Shown here in pieces: positions 19,375 through 27,916 of a stretch of DNA of 64,000 nucleotides; the stretch's first letter is position 1, and each line of letters starts with the position of its first letter. The notes beneath the pieces were generated by a model. It was not told the DNA's origin. It did no database searches and saw only the letters and a program-made list of their open reading frames with translations. The position numbers and the translations under genes were made by a program. The stretch comes from Pyxidicoccus parkwaysis (GTDB lineage: Bacteria > Myxococcota > Myxococcia > Myxococcales > Myxococcaceae), in contig NZ_CP071090.1 in NCBI RefSeq assembly GCF_017301735.1, positions 7,120,001 to 7,184,000 on the forward strand. The letters run 5' to 3'.

Positions 19375-20829
19375 TCACTTCGGCGGGCGGAAGACGTACT
19401 GGAACACCGGCGCTTCGATGCCGGGCGGGTACTGCGCGTCCAGGAAGGCGAAGTGCGCGTGTCCGGCGATGAGCGCGTCCTTCAGGCTGTCGTAGAGCAC
19501 GCTCACCTGCGTGGCGCGTCCAGACGCATCCACCTGGACGCGCACCTTGAGGTTGCCCTTCAAGTCGGGCAGCTCCTTGAGCCGCTCCATGTAGAGCGCC
19601 ACCAGCCCCATGGAGACGCGGTTGTATATCTGGTCCGGCGTCCCCTTCGCGGGGGTGGCGGGCAGGCGGAAGCGCTTCACCAGCGCGGCGGCCTCGGCCT
19701 CCGCCTCCGGCACCCGCCGCTCCGGGGCCGCGAGCGCCGCGCGGTACGCGTCCAGCGCGTCCTGGAAGCGCTCCTGCTTCAGCACCATCCGCGCCCGGCG
19801 CAGGGGGATGTCGGCGCGCTCGGGCGCCCGCGCTGACGCCTTCACCAGGAAGCCCTCCGCGCCGGCCAAATCGCCCCGCGCCTCGGCCAACTCCGACAGC
19901 CGGAGCGCGGCTTCCGCGTCCTTCGCGTCCGCCTCCATGAGGCGCCCCAGGGCCTTCTCCTCGTCGGCGGCCCGGCCCAGCTCCGCGTACAGCCGCGCCA
20001 GTTGCGTCAGCGACGCGGGCTCCGCGCCGCCCAGCGCCACGTAGCGCTCCAGCGACGCCGCAGCCTTCTCCTTCTCCCCCGCCGCCAGCCACAGCCCGGA
20101 CTGGAGCCGGTGGGCCTCCCTGTCACGCGGCTTCAGCCCGACGAGCTTCTCCCCCGCCACCGCGGCGGCGCGCACGTCGTTGCCCGCCTGGGCCAGCCGC
20201 GCCAGCACCTTGAGGGCCTCGGGCTGCTCCGCCCAGGCCTCCACCGAGCGCGTCAATTCCGCGCGCGCGTCGGCCTCGCGCCCCGGCTGCTGGGCGAGGA
20301 ACAGCCCCAGCGCGGTGCGAATCTGCGGCGCGTCCAGCTTCGCGAGCGCCTCGCGGTAGCGGCCCTCGGCTTCCGCCGGCTTGCGCTCCGCCTGGAGCAG
20401 CACCGCGTCCGCCCAGAGCGCGGGCGCGAAGCCGGGCTGCTCGCGCAGCAGGGGGGCGAGCGCCGCGCGGGCCTCCGCCAGCATCCCCCACCGCACGTAG
20501 ATGAGCGCCATCCCCACCTGTGGCCAGGGGTTCTCCGGGAACAGCGTGGAGAGCGCCTTCAGCTCGTTCCAGCACGCGTCGGTGGGGAACAGCAGCCAGG
20601 CCCGGTAGACGCGGGGCATGGAGTCGCGCGGCCGGGCGCGGGCCTGCGCGTCGAAGTCGTCCTCCAGCTCGCGCGACTTCCCCTGCGCACGGGCCGTCTC
20701 GAGCCGCCGGAGCGCCGCCATCACCTCCGCCTCCGGAGGCAACACCGGGCGCGTGGCCGCGCCCCAGCCGGGGGCGGCCAGGGCGAGCAACACGAGGGCT
20801 GTGAGACGCAGGTACGGACGGAAGGCCAT
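19375..20829 (-). CDS. secreted TPR protein with AgmX/TonB-like C-terminal domain
   Basis: A 484-residue protein with a signal peptide (FRPYLRLTALVLLALAAPGWG). Residues about 60-370 are tetratricopeptide-like helical pairs rich in Ala and Leu (ALWADAVLLQAERKPAEAEG). The last 90 residues (DLKGNLKVRVQVDASGRATQ, then a FxxP end) match the beta-rich domain seen at the C-terminus of TonB/AgmX-type proteins of myxobacteria. A role in envelope protein-protein contacts is inferred. The ATG at 20829 begins the signal peptide; the longer frame to 21069 would read into the neighbour. Confidence 0.82.
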   Translation of the reverse strand: MAFRPYLRLTALVLLALAAPGWGAATRPVLPPEAEVMAALRRLETARAQGKSRELEDDFDAQARARPRDSMPRVYRAWLLFPTDACWNELKALSTLFPENPWPQVGMALIYVRWGMLAEARAALAPLLREQPGFAPALWADAVLLQAERKPAEAEGRYREALAKLDAPQIRTALGLFLAQQPGREADARAELTRSVEAWAEQPEALKVLARLAQAGNDVRAAAVAGEKLVGLKPRDREAHRLQSGLWLAAGEKEKAAASLERYVALGGAEPASLTQLARLYAELGRAADEEKALGRLMEADAKDAEAALRLSELAEARGDLAGAEGFLVKASARAPERADIPLRRARMVLKQERFQDALDAYRAALAAPERRVPEAEAEAAALVKRFRLPATPAKGTPDQIYNRVSMGLVALYMERLKELPDLKGNLKVRVQVDASGRATQVSVLYDSLKDALIAGHAHFAFLDAQYPPGIEAPVFQYVFRPPK

Positions 20830-20933
20830 AAAAGCGCGGGGACCATACCAGAGGGTCCCCGCGCCATGACTGCTCCCCTGCTTCGGAGTCCCACGAGACC
20901 CGGCCTCCAGGCGGGAGGCCGGGCCGGCGTCAC

Positions 20934-22679
20934 TCAGCCAATCTCGATTTTGCAGGTGGAGCTGCAGCCGTCGCGGTTGTTGGTGTTGCCGTCGTCGCAC
21001 TCCTCGCCGTTGTCGGTGTCGCGGTTGCCATCGCCGCAGCGGGGGCCCCACACGCAGCCGCGGGCGCACTGGCCGTAGCCGCCGTCATTCACGCCGTCGT
21101 CGCACTCCTCGCCCTTCGTCTTGTCGACGATGCCGTCGCCGCAGGTGGCGGTGCACTCGGTGCGGCGGGTGGTGAAGTTGTTGAGGGTGAGCTTGTACGA
21201 GGACGCCGAGGTGTGGCGCTCGGCCTGGAACACGACGACTTCGTAGATGCCGCCCACGCGCAGGCCCAGCTCGGCCGCCTTCTGGGACAGGGTGATGGTG
21301 CCCGTCTGCGCGCCGTGCACGCCGCCCAAATCCAACGCCAGCTTCTTGTTGATGAACACCCAGACGTCGTCGTCGCCGCGGAAGGTGAGCACCTCGGTGC
21401 CCTTGTACTCGAACCAGTAGCGGGCCTCGCTGGTGAAGCTGAAGTTGCGCTTCACGCCCGTGTTGTCGTTGCGCAGCGGCTCGTCGCCCGAGGCCACCCA
21501 GCCCGCGGTGTCGAGCGGGAAGAAGGTCGGGTTGTCGAACACGTACGAGCCGTCGGACTGGCGGTTCAGCTCCAGGAACCCGACGAGGGGCTTGTTCACC
21601 TTGTCCGTGTCCCGGTACCACTGGTCGAACGCCGCCTTGCCGTGGGTGGTGGCGGAGGACACACCCTCCTTCGCGTACACGGGCTTGCCGTCCGAGCCCA
21701 GCGTCGCCGTGACGATGCCCGTCTCGGTGTTGTTCCCGTTCTCGAAGTCGACGTGGCCCTTGGGCAGGGTGGCGGTGGCCGCCAGGTCATTGCCGCGGAA
21801 GTCGCGGTAGACGGTGGGGATGGTGACCTTGGCCGGCGGGTCCTCGGTGACGACGGTGCAGGCGAAGCCCTCCTCCAGCTTGCACGTCGGAGAGCAGCCG
21901 TCGTTGGCGCGGGTGTTGCCGTCGTCGCACTGCTCGGCCGTGCTGTTGGGCAGCATCACGCCGTCGCCGCACACGGACGTGCAGTTGCCGTCGGTGCACG
22001 CCGGCTCCTTCTTGCACGTGGGCGAGCAGCCGTCGCCCATGTCGTGGACCTTGAGGGGGCCATCATCGCACTGCTCGGTGCCCTCCACCTTGCCGTCGCC
22101 GCAGACGGTGGTCTGGCACTTCTGGCCGATGGTGGGGCACTTGTAGCCATCTTCCAGGCGGCACAGCTCGCTGCAGCCGTCGCCCTTGACGGCGTTGCCG
22201 TCCTCGCACTCCTCGTCGCCGGCGATGATGCCGTCGCCGCACTTCGCCGCGCGGCAGCGGCCGCCGGACTGCGGGCAGTTGTAGCCGGGCTCCACGGTGC
22301 AGGTGGAGCTGCAGCCGTCGCCGGAGGTGATGTTGCGGTCGTCGCACTTCTCGGGCGCCTCGACCTTGCCGTTGCCGCAGCCCTCGGTGCGCACACAGGC
22401 CTCGCCGGCGGTGTCGCAGGACCAGCCCGGCTCCACCTCGGAGCAGTTCGCGGAACAGCCGTCGCCGTCCACCGCGTTGCCGTCGTCACAGGCCTCGGTG
22501 GACTGGCGCGTGCCGTCGCCACACGTGAGGCCCCCGTCGACACCGGAGTCCGGGTCCGTGTTGGAGCCACCATCCGGCTTGGCGGAGTCACCCCCGCCGC
22601 CACAGGCGGCGAGCGCGAAGAAGAGAGAAGCGAGCACGAGTCTCGCGAGTCGGGGAGCAGGCCTGAGGGGGGTCAGCAT
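20934..22679 (-). CDS. surface lipoprotein with Cys-rich (DUF4215) repeats and fibro-slime domain
   Basis: About 581 residues. A lipobox (FFALAACGGGGD) anchors it. Six or seven repeats of the type CGDGxxxxxExCDDGNxxxxDGCSxxC follow; five lie before and two after a central ~230-residue block that contains FRGDDDVWVFINKKLALDLGG and YEVVVFQAERHTSASS, the fibro-slime (PA14-related) signature. Repeats of this kind are multiplied in myxobacteria. Expected location is the outer cell surface, with adhesion or carbohydrate binding as the likely job. The start ATG at 22679 was preferred over 22709 because it gives a normal signal length; neither has a strong ribosome site. Confidence 0.9.
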   Translation of the reverse strand: MLTPLRPAPRLARLVLASLFFALAACGGGGDSAKPDGGSNTDPDSGVDGGLTCGDGTRQSTEACDDGNAVDGDGCSANCSEVEPGWSCDTAGEACVRTEGCGNGKVEAPEKCDDRNITSGDGCSSTCTVEPGYNCPQSGGRCRAAKCGDGIIAGDEECEDGNAVKGDGCSELCRLEDGYKCPTIGQKCQTTVCGDGKVEGTEQCDDGPLKVHDMGDGCSPTCKKEPACTDGNCTSVCGDGVMLPNSTAEQCDDGNTRANDGCSPTCKLEEGFACTVVTEDPPAKVTIPTVYRDFRGNDLAATATLPKGHVDFENGNNTETGIVTATLGSDGKPVYAKEGVSSATTHGKAAFDQWYRDTDKVNKPLVGFLELNRQSDGSYVFDNPTFFPLDTAGWVASGDEPLRNDNTGVKRNFSFTSEARYWFEYKGTEVLTFRGDDDVWVFINKKLALDLGGVHGAQTGTITLSQKAAELGLRVGGIYEVVVFQAERHTSASSYKLTLNNFTTRRTECTATCGDGIVDKTKGEECDDGVNDGGYGQCARGCVWGPRCGDGNRDTDNGEECDDGNTNNRDGCSSTCKIEIG

Positions 22680-22915
22680 GACCACGGATGCTGAAAGTGC
22701 TTGAAGCATGTGTCAATCCGTCACCGCGCACGGTTGCTCCGAAAAACCAGTCGCGGTGCAGGATTCACATACATGTGCAGGATGAGCGGACTTATTGCCC
22801 TCCCCGAGTGACGTGCGCCCACATGAGCACCCATGGCGAAGGAGCAGGCAGCCACGGCTTCTCCGCTCGGTGTCCTGGCGTGAAGGCAACTCGGGGACGT
22901 CTGTCTTCGCGTGTT

Positions 22916-24376
22916 TCAGCCGTCGGTATTACGGAGGTACTGCGCGTAGAAGCGCACCGCGCCCGCGTAGCCCTGCACGGACACGCGCTCGTCGCGGCCG
23001 TGGAGGCGCGCGAGGTCCGCGCGCTCCAGGCGCAGCGGCATGAAGCGGTAGACGCTGTCGCTCAGGCCCGTGAAGTAGCGCGCGTCCGCGGCGCCCACCA
23101 TGAGGTACGGCGCGACGAGGGACTCGGGGAACACCTGGCGGATGCTCTTCTGCAAGACGCCCCAGCCCTCCGAGTCCGTGCGCGACACCGGCGAGGGCTC
23201 GCTCTGGAAGGCCAGCGTGCCCGCCTTCACGCGCGAGTCGTCCACCACGCCGCGCACGTGCGCGAGCACGCCCTCCACGGAGTCACCGGGGAGGATGCGG
23301 AAGTTGACCACCGCGCGGGCGCGCGAAGGCAGCACGTTGTCCTTCACGCTGCCCTCGAACATGGTGGCCGCGGTGGTGGTGCGCACCGCCGCGTTGGTGG
23401 ACGGCTGCGCGCTCAGCTGGCGCAACACCAGCGGCTCGAAGAGCCACAGGTTGGCGAAGACGAGCCGCTGGCCGAAGGGCATCTCCGGACCGAGGAACTC
23501 GAAGAGGGCCCGGCTGCCGCCGCGCAACTCGGCCGGCATCGGCTGCTCCTCCAGGCGTGAGATGGCCCGGCTGAGGATGCCCACCGCCGTCTGCCGGGGC
23601 GGCATGGACGAGTGGCCGCCCTCCCCGTCCACCACCAACTCCACGCTGACGAAGCCCTTCTCCGCCACGCCCACCAGGGCCACCGGCGCGGTGATTCCCG
23701 GGACGGTGCCCGTGAGCATCATCCCGCCCTCGTCCAGCACGGACTCCAGCGTCACCCCGCGCTCGCGCAACAGCTTCGCCGTGGCCTCCGCGCCGCCGTG
23801 GCCGCCCACCTCCTCGTCCCCGCCGAAGGCGAGCAGGACGGTGCGCTTGGGCGCGTGCCCCGCCGTGAGCAGCCCCTCCACCGCCTCCAGGATGGCGAGC
23901 ACACTGCCCTTGTCGTCCAGCGTGCCCCGGCCCCAGACGTACCCGTCCGCCACGTCGCCGCTGAACGGCGGTCGCGTCCAGGCGCCCTGCGTGCCGGGCT
24001 CCACCGGCACCACGTCCAGGTGCCCCATCAGCAGCACCGGGCGCAGCGAGGCGTCCGTGCCCGGCCACGTGTAGAGCACGGAGTGGCGGCCCACGGCCTC
24101 GCGCTTCAGCGACGCGTGGACGCGGGGGAAGTGCTCGCGCAGGTAGGCGTGCAGCGCGTCGAAGGCGGCGTCGTTGGCGGGCACCCCGTCCGACGCGGCC
24201 ACCGTCTCCAGCCGCAGCGCCCCCGCGAGCCGGGCCGCCGCCGCGTCCGCGTCCACGGTGAAGGGCGCCGCAGCCTCCGGAGCCACCTGGCGCGAGGAAA
24301 CCGCCAGCGTCCGAGTCACCAGGACCCCGGCCAGCACGCACAAACCGAGCAAGAAAACCAGGAGGAGACGTTTCAT
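22916..24376 (-). CDS. M20 family metallopeptidase (PM20D1-like)
   Basis: A 486-residue zinc amidohydrolase of the M20/M25/M40 family. An N-terminal signal/anchor (MKRLLLVFLLGLCVLAGVLV) suggests periplasmic location. The metal and catalytic residues are in LLMGHLDVVPV, WGRGTLDDKG and FGGDEEVGGHGG; the dimerisation domain begins at VELVVDGEGGHSSMPP. Overall layout, including the hydrophobic N-terminus, is that of carboxypeptidase PM20D1 homologues, which act on N-acyl amino acids or peptides. The start at 24376 opens the signal peptide; 19 extra residues are possible from 24433. Divergent from the chitinase-like gene. Confidence 0.92.
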   Translation of the reverse strand: MKRLLLVFLLGLCVLAGVLVTRTLAVSSRQVAPEAAAPFTVDADAAAARLAGALRLETVAASDGVPANDAAFDALHAYLREHFPRVHASLKREAVGRHSVLYTWPGTDASLRPVLLMGHLDVVPVEPGTQGAWTRPPFSGDVADGYVWGRGTLDDKGSVLAILEAVEGLLTAGHAPKRTVLLAFGGDEEVGGHGGAEATAKLLRERGVTLESVLDEGGMMLTGTVPGITAPVALVGVAEKGFVSVELVVDGEGGHSSMPPRQTAVGILSRAISRLEEQPMPAELRGGSRALFEFLGPEMPFGQRLVFANLWLFEPLVLRQLSAQPSTNAAVRTTTAATMFEGSVKDNVLPSRARAVVNFRILPGDSVEGVLAHVRGVVDDSRVKAGTLAFQSEPSPVSRTDSEGWGVLQKSIRQVFPESLVAPYLMVGAADARYFTGLSDSVYRFMPLRLERADLARLHGRDERVSVQGYAGAVRFYAQYLRNTDG

Positions 24377-24572
24377 CGGCGGGCTCGCGAAGAGGCTCCG
24401 TACGGTAGCAGGGCGACGGCTCCCCCTCCTCAAGCCCCTGAATTCTCAGACTCCGAGATTGACGTACCAGCAACTTAAGTACGAAATCCCGGATAACTCC
24501 AATTATTCAATTTTCCACTGTCGGTGTCAGGCGGGGCTCGTATATAGGGCACCTCTTCCGAGGGGTGGGTCC

Positions 24573-26360
24573 ATGAGGAATCAGTCCATGACGAACCGGT
24601 GGGGGTTGTCTGCGCTCCTCCTGGGGGCGCTCCTGGGCGGTTGCGGGGGCGGGAAGGCGGACGACACGGGGCTGCCCGGGGCCCCGTCGGCGGTGAAGGC
24701 GGACGCGGCGGACGCCGAGGCGCTGGTGAAGTGGACGCCGCCTTCGACGGACGGCGGCAACCCGCTCATGTACTACGTGGTCCGCTGCGAGCCGACGTGT
24801 GGCGGCGCCATCGTCGCCGCGGACGCGCTGCAGGCCACGGTGCGCGGCCTCAACAACGGCTTCCCCTACCTCTTCAAGGTGTCGGCGGTGAACGCGAAGG
24901 GCGAGGGCCCGACGTCCGTCCCCTCCGAGTCCGTGACGCCGCGGGCAGGCGCCGAGGTGGCCAACCCCACCGTGCCCGGCCAGCCGCGCTCGGTGCGCGC
25001 GACGGCGGGCAACGGCGAGGCGTACGTGAGCTGGCTGGCCCCGGCCAGCTTCGGCGGGCGGGCGCTGACTTCCTACCGCGTCACCGCGGAGCCGGGCGGC
25101 ACCACGGTGACGGTGGACGCGCCGGCCGCGAGCGTCTCCATCTCCGGCCTCATCAACGGCGTGCCCTACCGCTTCAAGGTGGTGGCCACCAACGCGGTGG
25201 GAGCCGGCCCGGAAGTCATGACATCCCTGGTGCAGCCGCATCCGGGTGGCGCGCCCGCCAGCTGGGTGTCCGGCTACTACATGGGCTACCAGCGCGCGCT
25301 GCTCCCGGTGGAGCGGGTGGACCTGTCGGGCATCACCCACCTGTTCGTCGGCCGCTTCAAGCCGGGGCCCTTCGGCACGGTGAGCGCGGACCTGGACATC
25401 ACCGAGTACGAGGGCCCCGTGCTGGCCAGGGCGCTCGCCGAGCGGGCCCACGCGCAGGGGCGCAAGGCGCTGATGATGCTGGGCGGCTTCGGCGAGCACG
25501 ACCACTTCCTCTCCGCCACCACCGAGGAGTCGCGCCCCATCCTGGTGAAGAACCTCCTCAAGACGATGGACGCGCTGGGCTACGACGGCATCGACGTGGA
25601 CTGGGAGCCCATCATCCTGGCCGCGGACATCCCGGAAGGCGCTCCGCCGCAGCCGGACGACGGCGCGCAGCTGCTGGCGCTGCTGGACGATTTGCGCGCC
25701 GCGCGGCCGGACATCCTCCTCACCATGCCGGTGGACTGGCTCAACGCCAACTTCGGCATGAGCCCGGCGCGAGCGGCGTTCATGGGGAAGCTGGCCGCGC
25801 GCGTCGACCAGATGAACATCATGTCCTACAAGATGAGCGGCAACTGGGGCAGCTGGGAGAGCTGGCACTCCAGTCCGCTGACGGACGAGGCGCCCAACCG
25901 GCCCAGCTCGGTGGCCAGCTCCGTCAAGGGCTACCTCGCGGCGGGCGTGCCGGCGGGGCGGCTGGGCATGGGCATCGGCTTCTTCGGCACGTGCTGGCAG
26001 GGCGTGACGGAGCCGCGCACGCCGCTCGACGGACGGCGCGACGTCATCGAGGGGCAGAGCGACAACGCCATGAGCTTCAAGAACATCATGACGGAGTACT
26101 TCGAGCCCCAGGCGTACCGCTGGGACGGGCAGGCCAAGTCCCCGTATCTGTCCTTCTCGCAGGCGTTCGGCCCCGGCCACTGCAACTACATCTCCTACGA
26201 GGATGCCCAGTCCGTTGCCGCCAAGGGCCGCTTCGCGCGCGAGCAGGGACTGGGAGGCACCATCCTGTGGACCATCAACCAGGGCCACCTGCCTCAAGAA
26301 GTAGAAGGAAAGAGGGACCCGCTGTTGCAGGCCGTGAAGCACGCCTTCCTGGACCCGTGA
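24573..26360 (+). CDS. lipoprotein with two fibronectin III domains and GH18 chitinase-like domain
   Basis: A 595-residue secreted glycoside hydrolase. A lipobox (LLGALLGGCGGG) is followed by two fibronectin type III modules (residues about 35-125 and 130-225, each with the PFKV-type ending YLFKVSAVN / YRFKVVATN). The C-terminal GH18 barrel begins WVSGYYMGYQ and holds YDGIDVDWEP, the complete DxxDxDxE catalytic motif with Glu at residue 345. It should cleave chitin or related GlcNAc polymers outside the cell, useful for a predator of fungi or bacteria. The start has AGGGGTGGG upstream; an in-frame ATG lies five codons later. The upstream gap is unusually A/T-rich. Confidence 0.93.
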   Translation: MRNQSMTNRWGLSALLLGALLGGCGGGKADDTGLPGAPSAVKADAADAEALVKWTPPSTDGGNPLMYYVVRCEPTCGGAIVAADALQATVRGLNNGFPYLFKVSAVNAKGEGPTSVPSESVTPRAGAEVANPTVPGQPRSVRATAGNGEAYVSWLAPASFGGRALTSYRVTAEPGGTTVTVDAPAASVSISGLINGVPYRFKVVATNAVGAGPEVMTSLVQPHPGGAPASWVSGYYMGYQRALLPVERVDLSGITHLFVGRFKPGPFGTVSADLDITEYEGPVLARALAERAHAQGRKALMMLGGFGEHDHFLSATTEESRPILVKNLLKTMDALGYDGIDVDWEPIILAADIPEGAPPQPDDGAQLLALLDDLRAARPDILLTMPVDWLNANFGMSPARAAFMGKLAARVDQMNIMSYKMSGNWGSWESWHSSPLTDEAPNRPSSVASSVKGYLAAGVPAGRLGMGIGFFGTCWQGVTEPRTPLDGRRDVIEGQSDNAMSFKNIMTEYFEPQAYRWDGQAKSPYLSFSQAFGPGHCNYISYEDAQSVAAKGRFAREQGLGGTILWTINQGHLPQEVEGKRDPLLQAVKHAFLDP

Positions 26361-26381
26361 GTCGGGAGGGCGGCGCGGCCT

Positions 26382-26870
26382 TCAGCGCCGGAGGCAGATT
26401 TCCCCGCTCGCCTCGTTGACGAAGGTGGACGTTCCGGTGCCCTGGAAGAGGAGGTAGCCGGTGGCGCCCTCGAAGATGCCGGTGCCCCCGACGACGACGT
26501 CCCGCGCCCCGATGAGGCCGTTGGCCGTGTCCAGGATGCCGGTGTCCCGCGTCGTCAGCGTGCCGGCCCGCGTGTGGATGGTGAGCAGCCCGGAGTAGGC
26601 GAGCGTCGTCGGCGCCTCGGTGGACGCGGCCTGTTGGAGCGAGTCCGCGACGAAGGTGGTCCGCCCGTTGAGCAGCCCATCCCCCTTGAACTCCCCCGTG
26701 GTGCACAGGCCCACCGGGCTCGAGCAGGGGCCCGAGCTGAGGGCACTCGTCAACGCGCCGCCAATCTTCACGCACTTCGGTCGGGGACGCTCCCTCGCGG
26801 ACGCAGACAACCCCAGCACCACGGCCCCGAACAGCACCGGAATCGCAAACGCGCGAACAATCTTCAGCAT
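26382..26870 (-). CDS. small secreted protein of unknown function
   Basis: A 162-residue protein with a Sec signal (VRAFAIPVLFGAVVLGLSASA). The mature part has four Cys (C33, C49, C56 and one near the C-terminus) and Gly/Thr-rich beta sequence: CTTGEFKGDGLLNG, GLLTIHTRAGTLTTRDTG, VVGGTGIFEGATGYL. The repeating G-T-G-x-F-x-G-A-T-G pattern is like allene-oxide-cyclase-barrel or DUF3224-type beta proteins, but I cannot assign the family. It is convergent with the GH18 gene, with 21 bp between stops, and divergent from thiD. Confidence 0.78.
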   Translation of the reverse strand: MLKIVRAFAIPVLFGAVVLGLSASARERPRPKCVKIGGALTSALSSGPCSSPVGLCTTGEFKGDGLLNGRTTFVADSLQQAASTEAPTTLAYSGLLTIHTRAGTLTTRDTGILDTANGLIGARDVVVGGTGIFEGATGYLLFQGTGTSTFVNEASGEICLRR

Positions 26871-27055
26871 GGCGGCCCTCCCGTGAGGCGGGAAAGCTAC
26901 AGCATGTCTGCCATTTGGGGATTGCCTCGGAGGCTGATGTCAGCGTGGCCCCGCACCGGGTCTTGAATGCAACCTCCGAGGTGCGGCCTCGGAAACACCC
27001 GTCCCATCACGCAGAAGCGCTGGTCCTGAACAGGGTGCTGGCCCACCATGGGCGC

Positions 27056-27865
27056 ATGGAGACCCATAGGACTGTCGCGACAGCGCTCACCATTGCCGGC
27101 TCGGACAGCGGAGGAGGCGCCGGCATCCAGGCCGACCTGAGCACCTTCGCCTTCCACCGCGTCCACGGCACCAGCGCCCTCACCGCCGTCACCGCGCAGA
27201 ACACGCTGGGCGTCACCCGCGTGGACGTGCTGCCCGCGGACTCCGTCGCCGCGCAAATCGACGCGGTGGCCACCGACATCGGCGTGCACGCGGTGAAGAC
27301 AGGCATGCTCGTCAACCCGGACATCATCACCGCGGTGGCCGGACGGCTGCGCGAGCTGAAGCCGGTGCCGGTGGTGGTGGACCCCGTCATGGTGTCCCGG
27401 GCCGGCGCGCGCCTCATCGACGACGCGGCCGTGGGCGCGCTCAAGTCACTGCTGCTGCCGCGGGCCCTCGTCGTCACGCCCAACCGCCACGAGGCGGAGC
27501 TGCTGGCGGGCATGGAGCTGCGCACGCTGCAGGACATGCAGGAGGCCGCGCGCCGCATCCACCGGCTCGGCCCCCGCGCGGTGCTCGTCAAGGGCGGCGG
27601 CATGCCGGGCGCCCTGCGCGGCACGGACGTCTGGTTCGACGGAGAGGCATTGGTGACGCTGCACCTGCGCTCGGTGGAGACGCGCAACACGCACGGCACC
27701 GGCTGCACGCTGTCCGCGGCCATCGCCGCGCACCTGGCGCTGGGGCGGGACGCGCTGGACGCCACCCGGCGCGCCAAGGCCTACGTCACCGCCGCGCTCG
27801 AGCACCCGCTGCCCCTGGGCCGGGGCGCCGGGCCCTTCAGCCACTTCTTCCCGCTGGACGACTGA
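27056..27865 (+). CDS. thiD: hydroxymethylpyrimidine/phosphomethylpyrimidine kinase
   Basis: Ribokinase-fold enzyme that phosphorylates HMP and HMP-P for thiamine synthesis. The 269 residues show the family start ALTIAGSDSGGGAGIQADL, the VDPVMVSRAGARL segment, LVVTPNRHEAELL, and the ATP/anion-hole motif NTHGTGCTLSAAIA with the catalytic region GTGC. The ATG at 27056 opens METHRTVATALTIAG; the longer frame to 26915 is not conserved-looking. No TPP riboswitch or other thi gene is visible next to it. It ends at a strong hairpin shared with the convergent dipeptidase gene. Confidence 0.95.
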   Translation: METHRTVATALTIAGSDSGGGAGIQADLSTFAFHRVHGTSALTAVTAQNTLGVTRVDVLPADSVAAQIDAVATDIGVHAVKTGMLVNPDIITAVAGRLRELKPVPVVVDPVMVSRAGARLIDDAAVGALKSLLLPRALVVTPNRHEAELLAGMELRTLQDMQEAARRIHRLGPRAVLVKGGGMPGALRGTDVWFDGEALVTLHLRSVETRNTHGTGCTLSAAIAAHLALGRDALDATRRAKAYVTAALEHPLPLGRGAGPFSHFFPLDD

Positions 27866-27902
27866 GGCCTCCGGAGCCGGGCGCTTGCGTCCCGGAGGCC
27901 TC
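27864..27902. terminator. bidirectional terminator between thiD and M3 peptidase
   Basis: GAGGCCTCCGG (27864-27874) pairs perfectly with CCGGAGGCCTC (27892-27902) around a 17-nt loop, directly after the thiD stop and 14 bp from the convergent gene's stop. There is no long U-tract, but the position and 11-bp GC stem fit a shared terminator. Confidence 0.7.
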
Positions 27903-27916
27903 GCGTGGAAGGCGCG

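Noticed and set aside
24377..24572. Sigma-70 promoter with TTGACG at 24459-24464
   Set aside because: No acceptable -10 hexamer at 16-18 bp; the area is A/T-rich but a specific promoter cannot be supported.
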